Assembly (NCBI RefSeq): GCF_026016445.1
Contig: NZ_CP096147.1
Location: forward strand, 126,501-190,500
From: Cognatishimia activa
GTDB lineage: Bacteria; Pseudomonadota; Alphaproteobacteria; Rhodobacterales; Rhodobacteraceae
DNA length: 64,000 bases
Direction of reading: 5' to 3'
The position numbers were made by a program, and so were the translations under genes. How positions within the stretch are numbered: the stretch's first letter is position 1; every line of letters begins with the position of its first letter. Positions 1 through 10,305 of this stretch are shown here, piece by piece. Below the pieces are notes generated by a model. That model was given only the letters and a program-made list of their open reading frames with translations, was not told the DNA's origin and made no database searches.

Positions 1-467
<467 letters not shown>

Positions 468-520
468 GGACCTCGGTCCTTCTTCCCTTCCACCCTTCCG
501 CACGAATTTGAGGTAAACAA

Positions 521-3500
521 ATGAACCAGGAACTGACGAATAACCCGTTTAACCCTCTGACACCGCCAAAAGTCTTTGACGAAATCAAAGTCTCCCTGGC
601 GTCTCCAGAGCGGATCCTGTCTTGGTCTTACGGCGAAATCAAAAAGCCAGAGACCATCAACTACCGTACGTTCAAACCAGAGCGTGACGGTCTGTTCTGC
701 GCACGTATTTTTGGCCCAATCAAAGACTACGAATGTCTCTGCGGCAAATATAAGCGCATGAAATACCGCGGTGTTGTCTGCGAAAAATGTGGTGTTGAAG
801 TTACGCTTCAAAAAGTACGCCGTGAGCGTATGGGCCACATCGAGCTGGCAGCACCTGTCGCACACATCTGGTTCCTGAAATCGCTGCCATCCCGCATCGG
901 CCTGATGCTGGACATGACACTGCGTGATCTGGAACGTGTTCTGTACTTTGAAAACTACGTTGTCATCGAGCCGGGTCTGACCGACCTGCAATACGGCCAG
1001 ATGCTGACCGAAGAAGAGTACATGGATGCGCAAGACGCATACGGCATGGATGCCTTCACTGCCAACATCGGTGCGGAAGCGATCCGTGACATGCTGTCTA
1101 TGATCGATCTGGAAGCAGAAGCCGAGCACCTGCGTGCGGAACTGGCGGAAGCGACAGGCGAGCTGAAGCCTAAGAAGATCATCAAGCGTCTGAAAGTTGT
1201 GGAATCCTTCCTGGAATCCGGCAACCGCCCAGAGTGGATGGTTCTGACCGTGATCCCAGTGATCCCACCAGAACTGCGCCCACTGGTGCCTCTGGATGGT
1301 GGTCGTTTTGCGACATCTGACCTGAACGACCTTTATCGTCGTGTGATCAACCGGAACAACCGTCTGAAGCGTCTGATCGAACTGCGCGCACCTGACATCA
1401 TCGTCCGCAACGAAAAGCGGATGCTGCAAGAGTCTGTTGACGCTCTGTTTGACAACGGTCGCCGTGGCCGCGTGATCACTGGCGCGAACAAACGTCCTCT
1501 GAAATCCCTTTCCGATATGTTGAAAGGTAAGCAGGGTCGTTTCCGTCAGAACCTTTTGGGTAAACGCGTCGACTTCTCTGGTCGTTCCGTGATTGTGACC
1601 GGTCCTGAATTGAAACTGCATCAGTGTGGTCTTCCGAAGAAGATGGCGCTGGAGCTGTTCAAGCCGTTCATCTACAGCCGCCTTGAAGCCAAAGGCCTGT
1701 CTTCCACTGTGAAGCAAGCCAAGAAACTGGTGGAAAAAGAGCGTCCAGAAGTTTGGGACATCCTTGATGAGGTGATCCGCGAACACCCGGTTATGCTGAA
1801 CCGTGCGCCTACGCTGCACCGTCTTGGCATTCAGGCGTTCGAACCGGTTCTGATCGAAGGTAAAGCGATCCAGCTGCACCCGCTCGTATGTTCTGCGTTT
1901 AACGCGGACTTCGACGGTGACCAGATGGCGGTACACGTACCACTGAGCCTTGAAGCTCAGCTGGAAGCCCGTGTTCTGATGATGTCCACCAACAACGTAC
2001 TGTCACCTGCAAACGGTGCACCGATCATCGTTCCTTCTCAGGACATGATCCTGGGTCTCTACTATGTGACCATTGCACGTGACGGCATGAAGGGTGAAGG
2101 CATGGTCTTCTCTTCCGTGGAAGAGGTAGAGCACGCACTGGACTCCGGTGAAGTACACCTGCACGCAAAAATCCAAGCGCGTATCCCACAGATCGACGAG
2201 AACGGTCTGGAAGTGATGAAGCGCTACGAGACCACTCCTGGTCGCGTGAAGCTGGGTGCACTGCTGCCACAGAACGCAAAAGCGCCATTTGAGCTGGTGA
2301 ACAACCTTCTGCGTAAGAAGGACGTTCAGAAAGTCATCGACACCGTCTACCGTTACTGCGGTCAGAAAGAGTCTGTGATCTTCTGTGACCAGATCATGTC
2401 CATGGGCTTCAAAGAAGCCTTTAAGGCCGGCATCTCGTTCGGCAAAGACGACATGGTTATCCCTGATGACAAATGGGGCATCGTTGATGACACCCGTGCG
2501 CAGGTGAAGGACTTTGAACAGCAGTACATGGACGGCCTGATCACTCAGGGCGAAAAGTACAACAAAGTTGTTGATGCGTGGTCAAAGTGTAACGACAAGG
2601 TCACCGACGCGATGATGGGCACCATCTCTGCGGCGAAGACCGAAGAGAATGGCGCTGAAGCAGAGCCAAACTCTGTTTACATGATGGCTCACTCCGGTGC
2701 GCGTGGTTCCGTTACTCAGATGAAGCAGCTGGGTGGTATGCGCGGTCTGATGGCAAAGCCGAACGGCGACATCATCGAGACACCGATCATCTCGAACTTT
2801 AAAGAAGGCCTGACCGTTCTTGAGTACTTCAACTCCACCCACGGTGCCCGTAAGGGTCTGTCGGATACGGCGTTGAAAACTGCGAACTCTGGTTACCTGA
2901 CACGCCGTCTGGTGGACGTTGCACAAGACTGTATCGTTCGTATGGACGATTGTGGCACCGAAAACGCGATCACTGCGGAAGCAGCGGTCAACGACGGTGA
3001 GGTTGTCGCAACTCTGGCAGAACGTGTTCTGGGTCGTGTGGCCGCAGAAGACATCAAGCGTCCGGGCTCCGATGAGATCCTGGTGGCTGAAGGTCAACTG
3101 ATCGACGAATTGATGGCGGATGCTATCGATGAAGCGGGTGTTGCTTCTGCACGCATCCGCTCACCTCTGACCTGTGAAGCGGAAGAGGGCGTCTGTGCCA
3201 AGTGTTACGGTCGTGACCTTGCACGCGGCACCATGGTGAACACTGGCGAAGCTGTCGGCATCATCGCGGCACAGTCCATCGGTGAACCTGGTACACAGCT
3301 GACAATGCGTACATTCCACATTGGTGGTGTTGCGCAGGGTGGCCAGCAGTCCTTCCAGGAAGCAAGCCAAGAAGGCACCATTCGTTTCGAAGGCACCAAC
3401 GTGCTGGAGAACGCGAATGGCGAAACTCTGGTGATGGGCCGCAACATGAAGCTCGAGATCATCGACGGCAATGGCGACTCCCGTGTTACTCACAAGCTGG

Positions 3501-4768
3501 GTTACGGCTCCAAGCTGTTTGTCAAAGACGGTCAAAACATCGGTCGTGGCGACAAGCTGTTTGAATGGGATCCGTTCACACTGCCAATCATCGCTGAGAA
3601 AGCCGGTAAAGCGAAATACGTGGACCTTGTGTCCGGTATCGCTGTTCGTGACGTGACCGACGATGCAACTGGTATGACCCAGAAAATCGTTTCTGACTGG
3701 CGTTCCGCGCCAAAAGGCAACGAGCTGAAGCCAGAAATCATTCTGGTCGATGCAGATGGTGAGCCAGTACGCAACGATGCGGGCAACCCTGTCCACTACC
3801 CAATGTCTGTCGATGCGATCCTGTCCGCTGAAGATGGCCAAGAGGTTCAAGCTGGTGACGTTATCGCGCGTATTCCACGGGAAGGCACGAAAACAAAAGA
3901 CATCACCGGTGGTCTGCCACGGGTTGCGGAACTGTTCGAAGCACGTCGTCCAAAAGACCACGCGATCATCGCCGAAATCGATGGTTACGTGCGCTTTGGC
4001 CGCGACTATAAGAACAAGCGTCGTATCTCGATCGAGCCAGCAGATGAGTCCATGGAGCCAGTGGAATACATGGTGCCAAAGGGCAAACACATCCCAGTTG
4101 GCGAAGGTGACTTCATCCAGAAGGGTGAATACATCATGGACGGTAACCCAGCGCCGCACGACATCCTGTCTATCATGGGTGTCGAGGCTCTGGCTGACTA
4201 CATGATCGACGAAGTGCAAGAAGTTTACCGCCTCCAAGGTGTTAAAATTAACGACAAGCACATCGAAGTCATCGTGCGCCAGATGCTGCAGAAATGGGAG
4301 ATCCAGGACTCTGGTGAAACCACGCTGCTCAAAGGCGAACATGTCGACAAGCAAGAGTTTGACGCTGCAAACGAGAAAGCAATTTCCCGTGGTAAGCGTC
4401 CGGCGAAAGGCGAGCCGATCCTGTTGGGTATCACTAAAGCCTCCCTGCAGACACGTTCGTTCATCTCTGCGGCGTCCTTCCAGGAAACCACACGTGTTCT
4501 CACCGAGGCATCTGTCCAAGGTAAGAAAGACAAGCTGGTTGGTCTGAAAGAAAACGTCATCGTGGGCCGTCTGATCCCAGCCGGTACCGGTGGTGCGACC
4601 CAAGCGGTTCGTCAGGTTGCGCAGTCTCGCGACAACGTGGTGATCGAAGCACGTCGCGAAGAAGCTGAAGCAGCGGCTGCCCTGGCGGCACCATCTGCGG
4701 ATGACTTCGGCGCAGCGGATGTATTCGAAACTGCTCCGGTCGACACACCAGAGAGCCGTGAAGAGTAA
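521..4768 (+). CDS. rpoC: RNA polymerase beta' subunit
   Basis: The 1415-residue product is full length for an alphaproteobacterial beta'. It shows the N-terminal zinc-binding cysteines (C72, C74, C87, C90), the catalytic NADFDGD motif with the three Mg-binding aspartates D463, D465 and D467, the trigger-loop start MRTFHIGG at about residue 929, and a second cysteine set (CGTE and [11 protein letters not shown]). The C terminus ends in an acidic, alanine-rich tail. ATG at 521 is preceded by TTTGAGGTAAACAA, giving a GAGG ribosome binding site. It is the distal gene of the rpoBC unit and is closed by a strong terminator at 4791-4824. Confidence 0.98.
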   Translation: MNQELTNNPFNPLTPPKVFDEIKVSLASPERILSWSYGEIKKPETINYRTFKPERDGLFCARIFGPIKDYECLCGKYKRMKYRGVVCEKCGVEVTLQKVRRERMGHIELAAPVAHIWFLKSLPSRIGLMLDMTLRDLERVLYFENYVVIEPGLTDLQYGQMLTEEEYMDAQDAYGMDAFTANIGAEAIRDMLSMIDLEAEAEHLRAELAEATGELKPKKIIKRLKVVESFLESGNRPEWMVLTVIPVIPPELRPLVPLDGGRFATSDLNDLYRRVINRNNRLKRLIELRAPDIIVRNEKRMLQESVDALFDNGRRGRVITGANKRPLKSLSDMLKGKQGRFRQNLLGKRVDFSGRSVIVTGPELKLHQCGLPKKMALELFKPFIYSRLEAKGLSSTVKQAKKLVEKERPEVWDILDEVIREHPVMLNRAPTLHRLGIQAFEPVLIEGKAIQLHPLVCSAFNADFDGDQMAVHVPLSLEAQLEARVLMMSTNNVLSPANGAPIIVPSQDMILGLYYVTIARDGMKGEGMVFSSVEEVEHALDSGEVHLHAKIQARIPQIDENGLEVMKRYETTPGRVKLGALLPQNAKAPFELVNNLLRKKDVQKVIDTVYRYCGQKESVIFCDQIMSMGFKEAFKAGISFGKDDMVIPDDKWGIVDDTRAQVKDFEQQYMDGLITQGEKYNKVVDAWSKCNDKVTDAMMGTISAAKTEENGAEAEPNSVYMMAHSGARGSVTQMKQLGGMRGLMAKPNGDIIETPIISNFKEGLTVLEYFNSTHGARKGLSDTALKTANSGYLTRRLVDVAQDCIVRMDDCGTENAITAEAAVNDGEVVATLAERVLGRVAAEDIKRPGSDEILVAEGQLIDELMADAIDEAGVASARIRSPLTCEAEEGVCAKCYGRDLARGTMVNTGEAVGIIAAQSIGEPGTQLTMRTFHIGGVAQGGQQSFQEASQEGTIRFEGTNVLENANGETLVMGRNMKLEIIDGNGDSRVTHKLGYGSKLFVKDGQNIGRGDKLFEWDPFTLPIIAEKAGKAKYVDLVSGIAVRDVTDDATGMTQKIVSDWRSAPKGNELKPEIILVDADGEPVRNDAGNPVHYPMSVDAILSAEDGQEVQAGDVIARIPREGTKTKDITGGLPRVAELFEARRPKDHAIIAEIDGYVRFGRDYKNKRRISIEPADESMEPVEYMVPKGKHIPVGEGDFIQKGEYIMDGNPAPHDILSIMGVEALADYMIDEVQEVYRLQGVKINDKHIEVIVRQMLQKWEIQDSGETTLLKGEHVDKQEFDAANEKAISRGKRPAKGEPILLGITKASLQTRSFISAASFQETTRVLTEASVQGKKDKLVGLKENVIVGRLIPAGTGGATQAVRQVAQSRDNVVIEARREEAEAAAALAAPSADDFGAADVFETAPVDTPESREE

Positions 4769-4790
4769 TCTTTGCCTCAATCAAATTAGA

Positions 4791-4824
4791 AAGCCCCGGC
4801 CAATGTGCCGGGGCTTTTTGTTTT
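4791..4824 (+). terminator. Intrinsic terminator after rpoC
   Basis: A 9-bp perfect stem (AGCCCCGGC with GCCGGGGCT) around a 6-nt loop is followed by TTTTGTTTT. It separates rpoC from the accessory block that begins at 4918. Confidence 0.93.
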
Positions 4825-4917
4825 CAGACACATATTGTGAACGCACCTATCAAGAAACGCGATTTGCCTTTTGGTCAAAAACAAGCAATCTCCGCCTGGT
4901 GGTAATGGAGCAGGTGA

Positions 4918-5802
4918 ATGGCGGTAACAGATAACACGCGCGGTGCGATGTTCATGATAGCGCTGATGGCGGCCTTTTCATCTGGTGATGTACTGACAAA
5001 GATCATTCTAGTGGATGTACCTTTGCCGCAGTACCAAGCTTTGCGTGGCGTCCTATGCAGCGCATTGATCGCTTTGCTTGCTTGGCAACAACGCGCCCTC
5101 GTGCTGAACGTTTCCAAGCGTGATGGCAAATTGATGTTGATCCGAAGCGTGGCTGAGGTGATCGCCGCCTATCTGTTCCTCACCTCGCTCACATTGCTTC
5201 CGCTCGCGAATGCAACGGCGATCCTGCAGGTGCTCCCGCTGAGCCTCGCGTTATCAGCAGCACTTTTTTTCAAAGAACCGCTCGGTTGGAGGCGCCTGAC
5301 AGCCATTTTGATCGGTTTTTGCGGGATGTTGCTGATCGTTAGACCAGGACCTGAAGGCTTCTCCAGCGGCAGTCTATATGCTTTGGCGACGGTCTTCTTT
5401 GTGACGATCCGGGATCTTGCTGCCCGGCGAATGTCAAAATATGTGCCGTCACTGACAGCTGCGCTTGCGATGTCCCTGGCCGTGACGCTTTACGGCTTTG
5501 TCGCCATGACCCAAACCGGATGGCAACCAATGACCTTCGAGATTCAAACCATGATCGCTGCGGCCGCTTTTTTACTGGGATTGGGTTATGTATTCTCGGT
5601 TTTGGCGATGCGGATCGGAGACGTCTCTTTTGTTGCGCCATTTCGATATACAGGCCTGATCTTTGCCCTAATATTCGGTCTCGTATTTTTTGATGAATGG
5701 CCCGACTTCCTCACCCTAATTGGTGCGGCCATCGTCGTTGGGACAGGCATCTTCACGCTTTATCGGGAGGCCAAAGTTAAATCCCGAAAATTGGAGGCTT
5801 AG
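4918..5802 (+). CDS. DMT-superfamily (EamA) transporter
   Basis: A 294-residue integral membrane protein with about ten hydrophobic helices arranged as two EamA repeats (roughly residues 8-140 and 150-285), the architecture of drug/metabolite exporters. Typical marks are the RGVLCSALIA stretch after the first helices and the LANATAILQVLPLSLALSAALFFKEPLGWRR segment region around residues 95-125. The substrate cannot be told from sequence. ATG at 4918 follows GGAGCAGGTGA, which supplies a GGAG site. The gene ends convergently with the following minus-strand gene, and the two stop codons overlap by 4 nt (5799-5802), leaving no room for a separate terminator. Confidence 0.85.
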   Translation: MAVTDNTRGAMFMIALMAAFSSGDVLTKIILVDVPLPQYQALRGVLCSALIALLAWQQRALVLNVSKRDGKLMLIRSVAEVIAAYLFLTSLTLLPLANATAILQVLPLSLALSAALFFKEPLGWRRLTAILIGFCGMLLIVRPGPEGFSSGSLYALATVFFVTIRDLAARRMSKYVPSLTAALAMSLAVTLYGFVAMTQTGWQPMTFEIQTMIAAAAFLLGLGYVFSVLAMRIGDVSFVAPFRYTGLIFALIFGLVFFDEWPDFLTLIGAAIVVGTGIFTLYREAKVKSRKLEA

Positions 5803-6620
5803 CCAAAGGTGCTTCGGATCTGGTCACTATCAATAGCGAAGCGTTCTTTGAAATGCATCTCGCCTGAAAAATCCAATGGCTCTAGATTGACCCGTTTCAC
5901 ATTTGCCTTCTGGCGGGAGTCGTTAAAGTCGTTGTGACCCCGCACAAACATGTCTTCATCTGAAAAGGTCACCGTCGGCATCACTTGATTGAGCTTATTG
6001 TGGCTGAAATTCATAATAGTCTGGTCTACGTATGGGGCGACTGAAAGCCCAAGTGCCACACCGTAATAGGGCATGAAAGAGGGCGTTGAGAGCATGCCAC
6101 TCGCTGTCGGTCGTGCCGAATACCCTCGGTTGAAGTCGATCCCAACTGTCGGAGCCTTTGCGAGCAGACCGCTGCAATCCGCAGCCGCCTCGCGGAAGCG
6201 TTCGACAAAGTTTACAGCAACCGCGTCGTCATCGTCATGACGAAACTGCAAACTTGGCAGGATTGAATTCTCGCGCAGATGTCGGTTGATCACGCGTTTC
6301 ATCACCGGGCGATGTTTCGCAGGTTCCTCAGCGACGATTTTGGCTTGAGGCATATCGGCGATCATCGCTTCGAGTTGCGCGCGGTAATGGGACGGTAGAC
6401 AGGTCCCAACGACGATCAAGAATTCGAAATTTTGATCCGTCTGTGCCTTTAAACCGGGCAGGGCGATGGTTTCGAATGTTCGCATCCGGTCATCCATGCG
6501 CTCCGGGGCATAAAGGTAGGCACGACGTTGTTCGATGCTTTCATGTTCAACTTGAAAGCCGCCATAGGCAGGATAGGAAAAGCGACAAAGCCCGATGACC
6601 TGCATGTCCTGACTGTTCAA
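5799..6620 (-). CDS. Putative rhamnosyl transferase (DUF3118-type glycosyltransferase)
   Basis: The product resembles the putative rhamnosyl transferase family: QVIGLCRFSYPAYGGFQ at the N terminus, a conserved ERMDDRMRTFETIALPGLKAQTD-like region, and the acidic metal-binding type run RHDDDDAV where a GT-A fold would place its DXD motif. The frame is open further upstream to 6716, but homology begins at the segment starting at 6605 (ATG). A TTG at 6620 has a GAGGG site seven bases before it, while the ATG at 6605 has AGGA only one base away, so I prefer TTG 6620 (about 273 residues). Acceptor and sugar are unknown. It is monocistronic, convergent with the EamA gene and divergent from the oxidoreductase at 6791. 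Confidence 0.75.
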   Translation of the reverse strand: MNSQDMQVIGLCRFSYPAYGGFQVEHESIEQRRAYLYAPERMDDRMRTFETIALPGLKAQTDQNFEFLIVVGTCLPSHYRAQLEAMIADMPQAKIVAEEPAKHRPVMKRVINRHLRENSILPSLQFRHDDDDAVAVNFVERFREAAADCSGLLAKAPTVGIDFNRGYSARPTASGMLSTPSFMPYYGVALGLSVAPYVDQTIMNFSHNKLNQVMPTVTFSDEDMFVRGHNDFNDSRQKANVKRVNLEPLDFSGEMHFKERFAIDSDQIRSTFG

Positions 6621-6790
6621 AGTTGTGCCCTCAATGTCTGTTCGATAAATTGCCCAAAGAATGCCAGCGGGACAGGATAAGCGCAACAAAGATCCCTTCG
6701 CCCCTGCAGCCCGCATTTGTATCCTTTCTTTCCTTCTGAGATATGCGCATGGTGGCGCGGACGTTCCGTTCAGATGATAAGAGGCAGGTT

Positions 6791-7756
6791 ATGGGCCAAT
6801 TAAGTGAGTTTCCGGAGTTTAACCGCGCATACAACCGGACCTTTCAGCCGGGACGACTGACGATTGGCCTGATCAGCCCTTTAGAGGCCTACACAATTGG
6901 CGACGCGCCTACGATGGAGCGTCACATAGAGCGCGCGCAACTGGCCGAGAAACTTGGCTTTTCGGCGCTTTGGCTGCGCGACATTCCTTTTAATGTTCCT
7001 GCATTTGGCGATGTCGGTCAGATGCTTGACCCATTTGTTTATCTCGGTGCATTGGCAACGATGACGAAAGATATCGGGCTTGGTATCGCCAGTGCAGTCT
7101 TGCCTTTGCGCCATCCTGCGCATGTTGCCAAAGGTGCAGCGTCTGTCGATATGCTTTCTGGCGGTCGTATGCTTTTGGGTGTTGCGTCAGGGGATAGGCC
7201 TGAAGAATATCCAGCACTGGCGGCAGACTATGAGGGCCGTGCCGCGCGCTTTCGAGACAGCATCAACTATATCCGTGCCACCTTTCAGGATTTCCCAGAA
7301 TTTGAAGGTCAACAGGGGCGACTGAATGGCCATATGGATATGCTGCCGAAACCGGATTCTGGACGTATTCCTTTGCTTATGACCGGCGGAGCTCAGCAGA
7401 CCCCGGAATGGGGTGCCGAATTTGGAGATGGTTGGATGACCTATCCACGTAGGTTGGACGCGCAAGAGCAGGCCATTGATGCGTATCGCGAAAACGTTCG
7501 GGCAGTTTGTTCTTCAGATAAACCCGTGATGCAATCTCTCTACATTGACGTCATGGCCACGAATTCGGCACCCGCGCGACCAATTGCCTTGGGATATGCT
7601 GCTGGTACAGACTTTCTGCGTGATCACCTCAAGCAGCTCGAAGAGATTGGTGTAAACCACGTGGCGCTCAACCTGCGTTACAACAATGCAGATATTGAAG
7701 AGACGTTGTATCGCTTAGCGGAAGAGGTTTTGCCTCATTTCACTGCAGCGGTTTGA
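6791..7756 (+). CDS. Luciferase-like (LLM class) flavin-dependent oxidoreductase
   Basis: About 321 residues of a bacterial-luciferase-like TIM barrel. RLTIGLISPLEAY starts strand one; ERAQLAEKLGFSALWLRD, LGIASAVLPLRHPAHVAKGAASVDMLSGGRMLLGVASGDRPEEYPA and the GGAQQTPEWGAEFGDGWMTYPR region are the family's characteristic blocks around the FMN site. It best matches the BA3436-type subfamily as remembered. The frame is open from 6743, but ATG 6791 has AAGAGG at the right distance and starts just before homology. The physiological substrate is unknown. It is followed after 143 nt by an SDR gene, which may belong to the same unit. Confidence 0.83.
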   Translation: MGQLSEFPEFNRAYNRTFQPGRLTIGLISPLEAYTIGDAPTMERHIERAQLAEKLGFSALWLRDIPFNVPAFGDVGQMLDPFVYLGALATMTKDIGLGIASAVLPLRHPAHVAKGAASVDMLSGGRMLLGVASGDRPEEYPALAADYEGRAARFRDSINYIRATFQDFPEFEGQQGRLNGHMDMLPKPDSGRIPLLMTGGAQQTPEWGAEFGDGWMTYPRRLDAQEQAIDAYRENVRAVCSSDKPVMQSLYIDVMATNSAPARPIALGYAAGTDFLRDHLKQLEEIGVNHVALNLRYNNADIEETLYRLAEEVLPHFTAAV

Positions 7757-7899
7757 TCACCAGCTTTCGGCAAATCAGAATTTTAAGCTTTGTATCGCTT
7801 TTCCTTCGCAATTTGGCCTTGACCCTGACGCTAGTGTCAAGCCGCTAGGCCTGTCTGCTCAACACGATTGAATCGTTCGCAGATAGGAGACATTGCGAG

Positions 7900-8664
7900 A
7901 TGACACAAAGTAGTATTTGGCAAGATAAAGTGGCGATTGTGACGGGTGGAAGCTCGGGCATTGGTCGCGCTGCAGCTTTGGAGCTTGCCGAATTGGGCGC
8001 AAAGGTTTTGATCACCGGGCGCAATATGGAGCGGCTTTCGAGCGTTGCAGAGCTGTCTTCCTCTATTGAAGGACTTCAGATCGACAGCGCTGATCCAGAC
8101 AGTGCAGAGCAGATCGTCAGTAAGGCCATGGCTTTATGGGGGCGGATAGATCTTGTGGTGAACAATTCTGGTGCGGGTCACCCGATGCCATTAGAAGCCT
8201 ATGATCCGGCTGCAATCGTGAACATGTCAGAGGTCAATATCGTTGCACCGTCGCTTTTGGTGAAGGCAAGCTTTGAGGCGTTGAAAGAAAGTCGCGGCGC
8301 GATTGTGAATATTACCACTGCAGTTTCGCAAAATGCTGCACCGATGGTTGCGCATTACGGCGCTACAAAGGCTGCTTTGGAATACCTCACGCGATCTTGG
8401 GCGGTGGAACTCGCGAGTCATGGAATCCGCGTTAACGCGATTGCGCCCGGTCCGGTCAAAAGCGGAGCGCTGACCGGCATGATGGGATTGCCGCCAGAGA
8501 TGGCTGCGCAGATCGAACAGCAGGAAGCCGAACAGGTGCCGTTGGAGCGTCGTGGTACTCCTGAAGATATTCTACCCTGGATCCTTCGCCTTGGAAGCTC
8601 GGCAAATGAGTGGCTGACAGGTCAAGTGATTGTTGTCGACGGTGGTTGGTCGCAGCGAGTGTAG
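7900..8664 (+). CDS. SDR family NAD(P)-dependent oxidoreductase
   Basis: A 254-residue classical short-chain dehydrogenase. The Rossmann glycine motif TGGSSGIG is at residues 15-22, the NNSGAG variant of the NNAG motif lies near residue 87, and the catalytic YxxxK pair is Y153/K157. The GWSQRV C terminus follows the conserved TGQVIVVDGG block, so the protein is complete. ATG 7900 is preceded by AGGAGA at a normal distance. Substrate is not predictable. The MerR regulator starts 98 nt downstream on the same strand and could respond to the same signal, but no operator was resolved. Confidence 0.85.
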   Translation: MTQSSIWQDKVAIVTGGSSGIGRAAALELAELGAKVLITGRNMERLSSVAELSSSIEGLQIDSADPDSAEQIVSKAMALWGRIDLVVNNSGAGHPMPLEAYDPAAIVNMSEVNIVAPSLLVKASFEALKESRGAIVNITTAVSQNAAPMVAHYGATKAALEYLTRSWAVELASHGIRVNAIAPGPVKSGALTGMMGLPPEMAAQIEQQEAEQVPLERRGTPEDILPWILRLGSSANEWLTGQVIVVDGGWSQRV

Positions 8665-8761
8665 TTCTTTGCCGGTCAGATATCATGTGTCTGACCGGCG
8701 CAATTCTTGAACCAAGACCACGGAGATCACATTTGATCTCTGCTGATGAAGGAATTTCCGA

Positions 8762-9133
8762 ATGCAAGCCAAAGAAGCTGCCGAAAAGCTCGGCATCACA
8801 CAGCGTATGTTGCGTCACTATGAAAACGAGGGCCTGATCGAGATTGATCGCTCTGAAAACGGGTATCGCCGTTACAGTGAAAGCGATCTGCGCAGAGCTG
8901 GTCGAATTCGTGACTTCATAGCGACAGGGTTCTCAACCCGCGAAATCAAATCGATGAGTGCCTGTTTGTCGGATGAAGGGGCAGGGCCGTGTGAGGGCGG
9001 GGTTATCAAAATGCAGGAAAAACTGGAGCATATCGAGCGACTGCAGGCTGACCTAGACGCGCGTAAGCAAGCTGTGCTTGACCGGATCGAAGAATTGAAA
9101 CAAGGTCTGGCTGCGGAACCGCTTGAGCTTTAA
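8762..9133 (+). CDS. MerR family transcriptional regulator
   Basis: A 123-residue MerR protein. The winged helix-turn-helix occupies residues 1-70 (MQAKEAAEKLGITQRMLRHY start, ENGYRRYSESDLRR wing), followed by a dimerisation coiled coil with the sequence HIERLQADLDARKQAVLDRI. Two cysteines (SACLSDEGAGPCEGG) lie in the linker after the DNA-binding domain, eight residues apart; they could sense metal or redox state but do not match a classic MerR metal set that I recognise. ATG 8762 has AAGGAATTTCCGA upstream. It lies downstream of and co-directional with the SDR gene. Confidence 0.85.
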   Translation: MQAKEAAEKLGITQRMLRHYENEGLIEIDRSENGYRRYSESDLRRAGRIRDFIATGFSTREIKSMSACLSDEGAGPCEGGVIKMQEKLEHIERLQADLDARKQAVLDRIEELKQGLAAEPLEL

Positions 9134-9173
9134 GCCCGAGCAGGCTTCACTCCATTGGACACTTGGCATGCTG

Positions 9174-9202
9174 TTGACATGCCTCCCGACTCCCCCTATA
9201 CG
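9174..9202 (+). promoter_or_regulatory. Sigma70-like promoter of the str operon (rpsL)
   Basis: A consensus -35 TTGACA (9174-9179) is separated by 17 bp from -10 TATACG (9197-9202). It sits 225 nt ahead of rpsL, giving a long leader that contains a small ATGGG/CCCAT hairpin near 9383-9397. Confidence 0.8.
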
Positions 9203-9426
9203 CGCGAACCATACGGCTAAGGGGAGATGTCCCTGTCGCCGCAATCAAAATTTCAGTGGCTAAGGTCCGCGCTACTTTGAAGCGTGCACCCTCTGGAAAC
9301 TAACCGCGATGTTCGCCTCGGTACGGGAACATTTGCGGCTTTTGCGCTATGTGGACACACGCGGCGCAGCACATATGAGCGTATGGGGACACCCATGCAT
9401 AAATGAGTTAGGAACGGGAAACCCCT

Positions 9427-9798
9427 ATGCCAACGATCCAACAGCTGATCCGCAAACCGCGTCAGCCAAAAATCAAGCGCTCCAAGTCCATGCACCTGGA
9501 GCAGTGCCCACAGAAACGCGGCGTTTGCACACGCGTTTACACAACAACTCCTAAGAAACCGAACTCCGCGATGCGTAAAGTTGCGAAGGTTCGTCTGACC
9601 AACGGTTTCGAAGTTATCTCTTACATCCCAGGTGAATCCCACAACCTTCAGGAACACTCTGTGGTTCTGATCCGTGGCGGCCGTGTAAAAGACCTTCCGG
9701 GTGTCCGTTACCACATCCTCCGCGGTGTTCTGGATACCCAAGGCGTTAAAGATCGTAAGCAACGTCGTTCCAAGTACGGCGCGAAGCGTCCTAAGTAA
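9427..9798 (+). CDS. rpsL: 30S ribosomal protein uS12
   Basis: The 123-residue protein is the usual length. It forms part of the decoding centre: [10 protein letters not shown] carries K43 and [10 protein letters not shown] carries K88, the two lysines whose change gives streptomycin resistance, so the allele reads as wild type. D89 is the aspartate that RimO modifies in other bacteria. ATG 9427 follows a GGAACGGGAAACCCCT region with a weak purine-rich site. It heads the str operon; rpsG begins 15 nt after its stop. Confidence 0.98.
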   Translation: MPTIQQLIRKPRQPKIKRSKSMHLEQCPQKRGVCTRVYTTTPKKPNSAMRKVAKVRLTNGFEVISYIPGESHNLQEHSVVLIRGGRVKDLPGVRYHILRGVLDTQGVKDRKQRRSKYGAKRPK

Positions 9799-9813
9799 GA
9801 AGGATATTTATAA

Positions 9814-10284
9814 ATGTCTCGTCGTCACGCTGCTGAAAAACGCGAAATTCTGCCAGACGCAAAGTTTGGTGACCGCGTTCTGTCCAAGTTCATGAACAAC
9901 CTCATGATCGATGGCAAAAAATCCGTTGCAGAAAAAATCGTTTACAACGCGCTGGACCGTGTTGAAAACAAAGTAAAACGCGCCCCTGTCGAAGTGTTCC
10001 ACGAAGCACTGGACAACATCAAACCATCCGTCGAGGTTCGCTCCCGTCGTGTTGGTGGTGCGACTTACCAGGTTCCTGTTGAAGTTCGCCCAGAGCGCCG
10101 CGAAGCACTGGCCATCCGCTGGCTGATCTCCGCATCCCGTGGTCGTAACGAAAACACCATGGAAGAACGCCTGGCGGGTGAGCTTCTGGATGCTGTGAAC
10201 TCCCGTGGTTCCGCTGTTAAGAAGCGCGAAGATACTCACAAGATGGCAGAAGCTAACAAAGCCTTCAGCCACTATCGCTGGTAA
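9814..10284 (+). CDS. rpsG: 30S ribosomal protein uS7
   Basis: 156 residues, normal length. [15 protein letters not shown] start, [19 protein letters not shown] block and the C-terminal [13 protein letters not shown] are all conserved uS7 segments. uS7 nucleates the 30S head by binding the 16S rRNA 3' major domain and contacts the E-site tRNA. In E. coli it also represses translation of the str operon by binding the rpsL-rpsG gap; here that gap is only 15 nt, so such a site would have to be very small or placed elsewhere. AGAAGGATATTTATAA provides the ribosome binding site. Confidence 0.98.
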   Translation: MSRRHAAEKREILPDAKFGDRVLSKFMNNLMIDGKKSVAEKIVYNALDRVENKVKRAPVEVFHEALDNIKPSVEVRSRRVGGATYQVPVEVRPERREALAIRWLISASRGRNENTMEERLAGELLDAVNSRGSAVKKREDTHKMAEANKAFSHYRW

Positions 10285-10305
10285 TTCCAAAAGGTATTCT
10301 GACCA

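Noticed and set aside
3161..4780. A 539-codon minus-strand open frame opposite the 3' half of rpoC (and a similar one opposite the 5' half, 338-1936).
   Set aside because: Same codon-bias artefact; no ribosome binding site and no plausible protein.
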